Both the position numbers and the translations under genes were made by a program. 64,000 bases of DNA, taken from positions 1-64,000 of IMG/VR virus record IMGVR_UViG_3300034061_006808, one strand, 5' to 3'. The DNA is from a virus. Shown piece by piece: positions 15,761-27,700 of this stretch (its first letter is position 1; every line of letters starts with the position of its first letter). The notes beneath the pieces are model-generated. The model was not told where the DNA came from and made no database searches. It worked only from the letters and a program-made list of their open reading frames with translations.

Positions 15761-18700
15761 ATGAATTACCTCAATCAAAAACTCCAGCGTGCCATGCAGG
15801 GTCGGGACGCCGGGGGGATGCAGGAAGTTGCCAGCCAAGCCGCCAAATTCGGTTCGCGCGACATCATGCGCCAAGCCGAGCGCGGGCTGCGCGAGATGCA
15901 GAAGGAGCAGGAGCGCGCCCAGCGAGACATGGTGCGCGCCCAGCGGGATGCCGAGCGGGCCGCCCGCCAGCAGGCGCGCGACACCGAGCGTGCCGCTCGC
16001 GAGCAAGCGGGGCAATTCAAAGGCGATGCTGTTGCATTTTTCACTCAAGGCAGCGGATCGTCCCGAAAAGTCATCCCCATCACCGCTCCTTCGGGCGGCG
16101 TGATGCGCAAGTGGGGCAAGAGCGGCGTGCTGTGGGACAGCATCACCGGCAAAGCCTACGCGATGGACCCCTCCACGCGCGGCATGACCGAGATCGATCC
16201 CGACAAGGATGGCAAGATCGTGGTGAAGGACGGCCATGTTTACAAGGTGGTCGAAGGTCTCCCGTGGAAATGGGTGGGGCTGGATTCTGATAAACTCGGC
16301 ACCGATCCCGCGCTGGCCAAGGAACTCGCCGCCAAGACCGCCGATGCCAAGCGCGAGGCCGATCAAGCCAGCGACAAGGCATCGGCCACCAGAAAACTTC
16401 TTTCCGACAACGAAAAGCGCATCAAGGCTCTGGAAAAAGAAGAACTCCGAGCCACCGGCGACGAGCGCCTGCGCATCACCAACGAAATCGCCGACCTCAA
16501 GGGCAAAAACAAGGTCTATGCCGAGCGCTTGGAACTCGAACAGATCGATGCTCACAAGAAAAACGCCTACCGCCAGCAGGTCGAAAGCGCAAACGACTCG
16601 CAGCTAGCCGCCAACCTCGCCGAGCGCCAGAAGATGGCCTACACCGGCGACATGAAGGGCGGCCTCGGCCTCCAAAGCGCGCTCGACCGCATTTCCCAAG
16701 CCCAGCAGAACGCTATCAAATACAGCGGTAATCCCGCCGACGATATATTCAATTCAATTACTGCTGGTGCAGAGAGCATGTTAAAAAACATGCAAGCGCA
16801 GGATATAGCTTTTTCAAACGCTTGGAACAAAAACATGGTCGACCGCGCGATGGACGAGGCCATCGCCATGGGCAACCAGAAAGCCCGGAACGCCTTCTGG
16901 GACGACCTCCGCGCGCTCGACGCGAAGGCCAGCATCAAGCTCACCGGCACGAACGAAAAGGGCAAACCTACCGGCATGCTCGCCGATCCGCGCCTTTCCT
17001 CCGAGGTCAAAACCAAAATCCAAGACTTCATCAACAAAACCGGTCTCACCGAGATCCCTCGCTCTTGGATGACGCCCGAGGCGCAGGAAGCCCGCGCCAA
17101 CGCCAAGCAATTCGGCTACTTCGATGTGAGCCTGCCCAAGGACTTCTCGCTCAAGAACGGCGCGATCACCACCACCCGCGACGAGCAGTCCAACCTCTGG
17201 GGCATCCCCATGCCATGGACCAAGAAGGGCGATCCCGTGGATGTCGGCACCTACAAGTTCGACAACAACGGCGTGCCCTTCATCGAACTCAACCGCGAGA
17301 ACCGCCTCTCGCCCTCGCAGTTGAGCGGCAATCCCTTCGACGGCGTGAAGGAATACCTGCCCATGCCCACCGAGTGGACCGAGCAGTTCAAGCCCACCAA
17401 GCCCAGCGACTTTTCCCTCTCCATGCTCCCAGCCGACAAGCGCAAGGAGGTGATGGATAATTACAAAAACGAACTCTCCAGCTACCAGCAGACCGCCAAG
17501 GACGCCTGGGCGGGCCAGAAGATGGATGCCGAGCGTTTCAACGATGTGCTCACCCGCTGGAGCGTGGCCTCGCCCGAGCAACGGCAAGAGATGATCGCGG
17601 AGCTTGATCCCCGCCAAGCAAAGTTGCCCGCCAGCGAGCGCCGCCTCGATACCCGCTCCATGTTCGAGGCTGGAGCCATCAGCACACAAGAAGCACGCCT
17701 GCTGGAAAAATCCTTCTACGGCACCGATCCCGCCATGCCATCGATGAACGAGGCGTTTGAGGATTGGAAGAAAACCACACCCGCTGGCAAGGAATTCACT
17801 CAAAAATACAATGCGATCGGTAGCGACAAGAGCGCTGGGCTTTTCTCATTTCTGCCACTTCCCGGAGGACTTTCAAAACTTATCGGAGCAGTCGGAGATG
17901 CCGACGCCCTTGCTCGAAAGACCACTTTTGAGGCCGATGCCAAGCAGGAGTTTTTGACCGACTTCTACAAAGAAAACTCTCGCCGCGTGGATTTCAGCGA
18001 TGCCGCGTTCACGGCAAGCCGCAACGAGATATTAAAAGATGTGCCCCTCTTTGAGTGGGCCAACAAAGGGCTTTTTGATATTTACAACAGCACGGCTGGA
18101 TCGGCCATTGGAATCCTCGGCGGAGCCGGGGCGCTTACGGGCGATTGGCTCTACAACAAAGTGACAGGCGACAACCTGCTCTCCGACCAAGCCAAGCAAC
18201 TCATCGGCAGCCAGACGATGAATTCCCTGCGCAATATGTCCGCAGCGGTATCCGATCGCATCGAGCCTTTCATTAAAACGGGCGCTCTGCTTTCCCCCGG
18301 CACAGCCATCAACTCCTTGGCGATGGGTGCCCTTGATCCCAATGCCCCCAAAGACCTCTGGACTGGCAAGACCGCAGGCCAACTCAACCGCGCTTGGGAC
18401 AGCTACATTTCCGATATCGATAACGGCACTTTGACGCAAGCCAGAGCGAGGGAGCATGAAGCAAAGATCAGCAAGCTCACCGAGCAATTTTCCTCCATGC
18501 GCGCCGCCGCCTCCGGCTGGATGGGATCAACCGGACTCGAAGACGGCGCGGGCTACCGGATGACCTACGAGAACAGCTTCAATGATCCGCGCTCGGCCAT
18601 GGCGCAATTCTCTGCCGCCTACCAACAAACCCGCGATCCACGGCTTGCCGCACAAGCTCGGAGCGCCTCCTTCAGCAGCCAATCCGAACTGGAAATCCAG

Positions 18701-21700
18701 CGCGCCGCCTCCGACTACGCCACGGCCAATGGCACCATCACCGAGTCCACGCCCTTCGGCGGGTTTACAAGCTCTATTCGCGGCGGCTTTGTCGCCCCGC
18801 TCACCGAATATGCCATCGAAATCGGAACCAACCTGGCGGGATTTGCCTCGGGCGGCGTCCTCTTCGGAGCCAAGGCGCTTGGCACAGCCACACGCGTGGG
18901 ATCGACACTCAACAAAGCCGCTGGAGCCATCTCGACTTTTGAGAAGCTTGGAGATGCCACGGCGGATGCGTTTCGCAACCTCGGCAAAATCGACCGCGCT
19001 CCCGGCACTACGCTCACCGCAGGCCAGCGCGCTTGGAACACCAGCGTGGACATGGCCAAGCAAGTGGGAGTTTCCGGCGGCGGCGAGTTTTTTGAAGAGG
19101 GCGTAGCGGCCTTCGGCGAAGCCGGGGCATCTTTTGGAGATGCGATCAACCAAGGCATCAGCGGCTTTTTTGGAGGCGTTGGAATGTCTGCCGTTCACGC
19201 AGCAGGCGGCGCGGCATTAAGCGCTGTGCAGCAAATCCGAAGCGAGCAAGCTCAAAACAAGGCGCTCACAAAGTTTGTTTCCGATTACAACAAGCAAAAC
19301 AACACAGGCACGCCACTCTCAATGGATGTCGCCAAGCAGGCTCAAGGCTACCAATCCCCGCAAATGGTCGCCATGCTCAACAGCCAGCGTAAAGACCTCA
19401 TCATCCAGCTTTCCGATGTCAACAATGCAATCCGCGCCACGCCAAACCCCCGCATCGTTCCAGGAGCGCTTGCATACACGCCCAACCCCAAGCGCGTCGG
19501 ATTACTGAAAGAAAAAGCCCGCATTGAAAATGCGCTGGCATCCAACCTTCTGGATACCGCTGCCATTGGAGAACAAAGCGTGCGCGCCGCGCAGGAAATC
19601 AACAGGCTCCCACAAGTCCAGCGTGATGTGATCGATGCCGCCCTACGCGTCGCCAATGGCGTTCCCCTCTCTGTCGATCAAGAGACAATTCTCACCAACC
19701 ACACCACGCCTTCCGGCAAGCCCGCCGTCACCAAATTCGGCGACGACTTCGTGCTCACCGACGATTTCCGCGAGGAGATCAAACAAGCCGCCCCGCAGAC
19801 CGCCAAGGCCCCCGCCCTTCGCAAGACCCAAGCCGAGCGCGATGCCGAACTCCGCGCCAAGTATGGCGGCATCTATCGCATGATCAATGGCCGCCCCGTG
19901 TTCATTGCCGATAAAAAACCCGCCACTCCCCAGCAACCCGCCCAACCCGCAGGCCAAGCACCCGCTCCGATCCAGATCGATACCTCCAACATGGTGCCGC
20001 CAAGCAACATGGCGAACCAGCAACCTACTAACAGGGAAAATCCGCAAAATTCGGAGATAGTAGGTTCCACCCCGACTCAAACCGCTCCAGCGCCGAATGT
20101 TCCTGCGCCGAATACGCCTTCCGCGCCCACCCCGCCCGTCAGCCAATCCTTCTCCACGCCAGACGGCGAGCAAGTCACCGGCACCTTTGAGAAGCAACCC
20201 GATGGCAACTGGCAGCAAACCAGCCCCGAGGCTCCCACCTTCACGGTCACGCCTTCCGACACGCAGTTCTTCCAAACCCTCGAAGACAAAGCCGCCTACG
20301 CGCTCAACCCGCAAATGCCTTCGCCAGTCCAGCCCGGTGAGTTTGGACAAGAAGGCTACACGGCCCTCACGCCGGATCAACAACCCCAAGGAGGTGACTC
20401 CACCAATGAAAACCAGTTGCAGCAGCAAACAGGCCAAAACGCCGCCGCGCCCGATGCCCAAGCAGGCACCGCGCCCGATGCCGATGCCCAGAGCGTCGGG
20501 ACGGGGCCGGTAGTTGATACACCCACCCAGCCCGCCGGATCACAGCCCGATGGAGCCTCAGACGCTCTCCCCCCTCCACTCCCCGAGCCTGATCCGGCGG
20601 ATGTCTTTTCCCAACCCGTCAACCGTGGCACGGCGCTCCTCATGCTTCAGACCGCCTCGCCTTGGGTCACGAACACGCCGCTTGTCGTGCGCAGCCAGAG
20701 GTTTTTCCTTAACGAAAAAGGCACTCGCGCCATCACCCAGGAGGAATTCACCGCGCTTCCTGCCGATCAGCGCCAAGAGTGGAGCCCTAACGACACGCCG
20801 ATGTTTGTTTCCAACGGGCGCATCCACATCGATGAAGCGGCCTTCACCGAATACATTAACTCGGTTGTCCCCGAGGCCCGACAGGAAAAAATCCAAGCCG
20901 CCCTGCGCGAGGAAGTCATCCATGTCGCCACTTTGAACGCCCGCAAATGGGACAAACTTTCCGAAGACTGGCGCAACCTCCCCGACGAAGCCAAGAAGCG
21001 CGTCATCGAGACCTACTACACCGATGCGCTGGCCGAGGCGGGCGGCGACTGGACCCAAGTCGAAGTCAACGCAGGACAAGCCGCCAGCGAATTCTGGCGT
21101 ATGTATCTCAATAGCATTTTGGATGGCCGAACCACCGAGCAGATCGACATCGACGGCGAGGTATCCCGTTACGCCGCGCAAAACCCCGGCTTTGCCGCTC
21201 GCATCAAGCAAGCCCTCGAAGACATCGCCCGCTGGCTGCGCGACGAATTTCTTGGCCAACTTGATCCCGACACCCGCGCGAAATACGAATCTGTTGCCGA
21301 GACAATTGAAAAAAAGATCGCGGAACTGGAAGCCCTCTACGGCATCACCACGCCCGCTTCAGCCGAGAACCAAGCCGCCAGCGCGATGGATGCCGCAGAG
21401 CCTGTGGCCAACGCCCCGCCCGCGCCTGTGGATACCCCCGCCGCCGAGACAGCCCCGCTTGCCCCACTTCCCGAGAAAGCCGCGCCGCAGAATCAAGCCT
21501 ACATTCCGAAACCCGCGAAAGGTTATCGCAAGTGGCGCGGAGAGGCCGTGTTTTCTTCGCTAAACAGCGCCGCAGCAGCCTTTGGCTACAAGATCGTGGA
21601 TACAGGCATCGCCTCGCCATACACGGCCTTTGGCGAAACGATCAACTACGGCACCCAGCTTTACGACAAGCTCGAACCTGGATCCGAACTCGGCCAATGG

Positions 21701-24700
21701 ATCGATGCCATGAACGCAGGGAAAAACCCCGCAGGCAACGCCATCATCCAAGCCGCCAGCGAGCCCGGCCTGCACCGCGTGTGGTATGGCCACGACGCCA
21801 TCACCAATCTTGACAATGTGGTGGCCGAATTTGGCTGGGGCGCGGTGCCGGAATTCATCGGCCAGCTTCTCAAGGATTTCACCACGAAAAGCGGGCTTCC
21901 CTTCCCCGGAGTGGAACTTCTCGTCCAAGGCGGCGCTGTTTCAGACCGCTTCGCCACGGACTGGTTGAGCACGAACATTGGCGAGGTCTTTGGAGCAGGC
22001 TTCTCTTTCCTCGGCACCTACCGCCTCGCCCGTGCCGCCAAGAGTGGTCGCTTGAGCAAACCTCAAGTGATCTTCGCCACGGTGGGCATTGGCCTCAAAC
22101 TCGTCTCCGGTGCGCTCACCGCCCAGCCGTTCCTGATCCTCTCCGGGCTGGCCGACACGGCAATCCTCCTTACGAACCTCGACCAGGTGAAAGCCGCCTT
22201 CAAGAAAGGCATCGAGGAATACAACAAAAAGCCCAAGGCCGTGCGCGACCTCTACGATCAAGTCGCCCCGCCGCAGTTCGCCTTTTCTCCCAACACCACC
22301 AACGCCCCACCCATACCGCAGGATGGACAAGAGGTTAAGTCGCTAGGCTCATATCCTGGAGACGCGGGTTCAATTCCCGCTCCTGCTACCCCCGTGGAGA
22401 CCGCCGAGGCTCTTCCACCGCCGCTTCCGCCCATCGAGGAAACGCCGGGCATCACCGAACCTATCCCCGAACCTATCCCCGAACTTTCCCCCGAAGGAAA
22501 TGTGGAAAGCGAGACCGAAGCCACGCCGCCGCCGTTACCCGACGAGCCGGTTGCCGCCGTGGAAACAAATGTTCCAACTCCGCAGGCTGCCGCCACGGTG
22601 AAGCTCAAAGACGCCGCCGAAGCCCTCGGCCTGCCCGTGAAGGAAGTGCTGCGCCTCACCAAGGCCCATGTCCCCGGCAATCCCCGCACGCTCGAAGGCG
22701 AGAAGCGCGGGAACAACTGGTTCTTCGCCCCCGAGGAGATCGCCCGCTTCCAAGCCGACCGCGACTCTCTCGCCTCGCCGAAGCTGGAGAAACTCCAAGC
22801 CGTGGCGAGCAACACGGCCACCGACGAGGACTTTGCCGAACTCGCCAAAGATGGTTTGGTGGAGACCCACCGAGGCGAGCGCGTGATTACCAATAAAGGC
22901 TACGACCTCATGGCCAAGGCTGGCACACCGCCCCGCCTTACCCGCAAGGAGCGCATCGAGGAGATTGATGCCCAACTCGGCCCCGTGGAGAAACCCCTCG
23001 ACCTCAACCCCCGCGTGAAGAAGGTCGGCAAGCTCTATGTCGTGCGCCAACCCTCCGGCGACTCCATTCCCGCCAATGTGAGCATGGCCGACGACCGCGC
23101 CGCCCGCGAGGAGGCCAACCGCATCGCTGCGGAGTTTGATCGCATCGACGCCGAGCGCGAAGCCGCCCTCGAAGCCCAGCGTGCCGAGGAAAAATCTCGC
23201 CGCGAAGCCGAAGAAGCCCTCGAAGCCGATCAGGAACTCGCCCCCAAGTTCCAAGCCCTGCTTTCCAACACCCTTTACGACTACCGCAAGGCCCGCGAGC
23301 GTGGCGCTTCCAACCCCGAGGCCGAGGAGGCATTCACCCGCCAACTCGTTGCCATCGGCAAAAAACTCGGCATGCGCAACCTGCACCCCGGCTTGCTCGC
23401 CATGCACTTGGTGCGCCCGCCAGTCGGCCCGCTCTTGGTCAAACAAGCGCAGGCGATCAGCGGCGTGCAAGAGATGTTGCAGGATGCCACCCGCGAGATC
23501 GCTCCCGGCACGCTTTCCTTGCGCGAGGGGCTTTCCAGCCCAGCCGGTTTCCTTGGCCTCGACCAGTCGCCGCTTTCATGGGGCCAGATGATCCAATTGG
23601 GCGCGCTCACCTACGAAGCGCTCCCCAATGGCAACCTGCGCATCCGCTCGGGCAAAACCCCCGAAGACATCAAGGCCGATCAATCCGATACCGCCGCGCA
23701 GGAATACTACGACCAACTCAAGACCGAAACCGAAGAAGCCGCCATCGAGATGGAGCGCCAATCCAGCCCCACCGGCTACGAGCTTCTCGACGCCGTGGTG
23801 GAAGCCGGTGGCCTCCCCTCGCCCAAGAGCCAAGCCGCAGAGTCCCATCGCGGCGAATTGAAGCTCCTTTACGAGGGCGCGGCAGCCACAGGGCGCGGAG
23901 CCTACAAAGGCAAAGCGATCACCAATTTCCAGCGCAACAAACTCTTTAGCCGGGATGCCCAAGACCTCGACAGCCTCGCCGCCCGCCTGCGCGAGCATGG
24001 GTTTGCCGTGGAGACACCCAGCGATGTGCTCGACCTCATCGATCAACGCCTCACCTCCGGTCGCCCGATGTATGGCACGGCGGTGAGTATCGACGACGGC
24101 ATGGGCGAGCGCTTCGCCGCCACCAAGCCCCGCGTGCGCCTCGCGAATGCCGAAGTCACCACCGAGCCTGGCATCCTCTTCGTCAAACGCGCCCACCACG
24201 GCACGCCGCACAAAGTGGATCGGTTCAGCCTGGAGAAGATCGGCTCCGGCGAGGGCGCGCAGGCTTATGGCTGGGGGCTGTATTTTGCGGAAAATCAAAG
24301 CGTTGCCGACGATTATAGGAATAACCTTTCAGACGGAAGACCGTTGTTGAAAGTGGACGGCCAATGGAAAGCTCCATCGGCAAGCGACCCATTAAGCATG
24401 GCCGCATTCGATGCGGCGCAAAAAAACTTTGACTACGAACAGCTTCAAAAAGAAGCCGAGGAAAATGTTGCTTACTGGACAAACAAAACTCCAAACAAGA
24501 ATTTTTCAAAAGAAGACTTGGCGGAATCCGCGAAACAAGCCCGCGAACGACTTGAAGCAATAAAAGAACTTCGCAGTAAAACCCAAGACGCTCCGTTGGA
24601 TATTTCTGTGGGAGGCAACCTCTACACCGTAGACCTCGATGTCGAACCGGAAGACATGCTCGATTGGGACAAGCCGTTGAGTGAGCAGAGTGAGAAGGTG

Positions 24701-27700
24701 CAGGCTGCACTTGCGGAGATGAATCCAGATTATCGTCCAGATAGCGATGAATACGACGCCAACGAGCAGGGGCAAATTACCTACACACGCATCACAAGCG
24801 ATCAAGCGCGATTCGGAGGGATAAATCCAGAGATGATGGCATCGGTTACTTTGAGGGATTACGGCATCAAAGGCATCCGCTACCTCGACGGCGGCAGCCG
24901 CTCTGATGGGCAAGGAACCTACAACTATGTCGTCTTCGACGAGAACCTCATCCGCATCGTCGCGGAGAACGGCCAGGAGATCGGCAACGCCACGGTGCTT
25001 TCCGCGAAGCCCACAGCCGCCCAGCGCGCCTCTGCGAAAGCCTACACCGAAGCCAACGGCAGCCAGCCAGCAGATGTCGCCGAAGATGCCGTGGCCATGC
25101 AGCTTGCCCAAGTCGCATCGCCATTCCGGCAGACTACCTACCAACTTGATCTTTTCAACCGCCCGGCGCCCGCCAATGAACCCGTTGAAGTCACCGAGGA
25201 CGAATACGACCAACTGGTCGAGCGTGGGCTGGCTGGCGACTGGAAAGCCTTGGCAAACGCCGTGGCCATGCGTGGACGCGCCTCCGCGATCCTTCCGCAA
25301 CTGGTCGATTCGACCATCCCGGCATGGAATCCGGTCGGAACAAAAATCACCGAGACAAAAGACTTCGCGGCCCTGATGATGCCGATCCGCTCGCCCTACC
25401 ATGAAATGATCAAGGTGGCCGTGCTGGACGACGATTTGAACATTGTCAGCGCGCAGATCGTCAGCGTCGGCTCGCTCAACGAAGCCATGGCTCATCCCCG
25501 CAATGTTCTTGGGTTTTTGGCAAGGGTCTCGGAGCGGTATGGCAAAAAATACGAAAACATTATCATCTCGCACAACCATCCGAGCGGCGACCCCACGCCC
25601 TCGCAGGCGGATTACAGAGTTCAAAAAAACTTCGAGGAACTCGCAAGCGCGCTGGATTTCAATCTGATCGATCATGTCATCACCAACGGAACAAAGTATT
25701 ATTCGCTCAAGGGTTTCGGATCAGGCTCGTTTGAAACCCCTACACAGGCGGAGTGGGAAAAGGTATCATTCGATACACTTGCTACGGCGGAGTTGCCTTT
25801 CCAGTTTGCAGCCATCGCCAAGGAATTAAGCCAGTCCAATCCCGACGCCGGACACATTGTCTATCTCAACACCAAGTTGCGCGTTCTGGCCGTCGAGCAG
25901 TTCAATAAGAAAAACCCGACCGCACAGGAACTCGGCCAGCAAATTTTCCAGACCGTTTCAAGGGAAGGCGCATACGCTTTCACCGTATTGCTTCCCACGC
26001 TGAAAGGCGCGGGAGTCGATCCTGGATTCGCGCAAGGCAGATTGGTTCAGCAATTGCGCGAAGTCACAGGAAGAATGCAAGTGACCTTTATCGATGCCGT
26101 GAAAGAAGACGGCAGCAACTATTTCTCCTTCAAAGAAGCCGGACTTCTTGAAGAACCGGCCACCTACTTGGCAGCCAAGCCCCGCCAAGCCCAACAACTC
26201 GACCTTTTCGCCGACTCCTACAACCAGACCGCGAAGCCGTGGACTCCAAGCTGGCAGGCCAAGGCCGACACGAAGGTGGAGAACGCGCCGGAACTCAAAC
26301 TTGAAAAGCAAACCGAGAACACCGCCCGCATCGAAGACTTCGGCGAGAAGATCGAAGGCGCTCGCAAAGATCTCTGGCAAAAATACACCGACGCCATCAT
26401 GGCCGATTTGCCCGAGGATTCCGCCGACATCACCTTGGCGAAATTCCTCCCCGAGCCGGATTACGAAGCCATGCTGGCCAGCGGCATGGAACCCCGCCGA
26501 GTCGCCGCCGTGCGTGCGTTGCGCGATTTGATCCCAAGGAAACCCTCCACCGGCTGGAAGCTGCGCCGTTGGACCGAAGGCTTGATCAGCACGCGCACGA
26601 TTATCCAGCGCCTTGTCGAACCGACCAACCCGATTTCCATCGAACGCTTCAACGCGATCCTTGCCGACTCGCCCGAGATGCGCGACCAGGTGGACCTCTA
26701 CGACGCCCTCGGCTACCCGCTCATGCTGGAGGCCAAAGGCTGGAAACTCCGCCAGAAGCAAGGCTACACCACCTTCAACGGCCAGCCCACCAAAGCCAGC
26801 GACATCGTTTCCTACATGGAGAAGGACTACCGCATGGACTGGAACCTCACCTCTGTGGTCCCCGATGGCGACTGGAGGCGCGGCTACAGCCAGACGCTTG
26901 AAAAATTCCGCGACCAGCTACAGGCCAAGGCCGCGAAGCCCGCCGAAGCCAAGAAGATCGACTTCCAATTCTACAGCGACCGCACGACTGGAGACATCTT
27001 CATTGGCAAAAAAGGCGCGAGCGGCGTGATTCGCCTCAAGCCCGGATTCAAGAGCGTGAAAGAGGCGAGCAACTGGCTCACTGACAACTACGACAACCTG
27101 CGCTTCCAATGGGAGGAAATGCGCAAGGAGCCGATCCTTCGCAAAGCCCTCAACGATCCGCGCACCGGCCCAGCCCGCCGCGAGGGCGATGTCTCGCCCG
27201 AGATGTTCACCGAGGCGTTCGGATTCCGTGGAGTCCAATTTGGCAACTATGTGGAAGGGGAGCGCCGCCAGCGTGACTTGAACAACGCCTTCGACGCCCT
27301 CATGGACTTGGCCGAGACTCTGAATGTCCCCACCAAAGCGCTCTCGCTCGATGGCGCGCTTGGCATGGCCTTCGGTGCGCGAGGCACAGGAGGCAAGCGC
27401 CCCGCCGCCGCGCATTACGAACCCGGCCAAGTTGTCATCAACCTCACAAAAAACGCAGGCCCTGGCAGCTTGGCCCACGAATGGTTCCACGCGCTCGACA
27501 ACTACTTCGCCCGCGTGGAGCGCACCGGCAGCACCGCGCCAAGGGAAGTGGATGAATACGCCACCGACTCGATCCGCAATCCCAAGAATGTGCGCCCCGC
27601 CGTGATGGACGCCTTCCGCGCCATCCGCAACGCCGTGGGCACGGGAACCTTCGCCGAGCGCAGCAAGAGGCTCGATGCCACCCGCTCCACGCCATACTAC

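Noticed and set aside
21293-21310. Apparent start-associated sequence TTGCCGAGACAATTGAAA inside the giant gene
   Set aside because: Encodes VAETIEK in frame, lacks the GACAA right arm and is not near a start. Similar LAET codons at 31287 and 47765 were rejected for the same reason.
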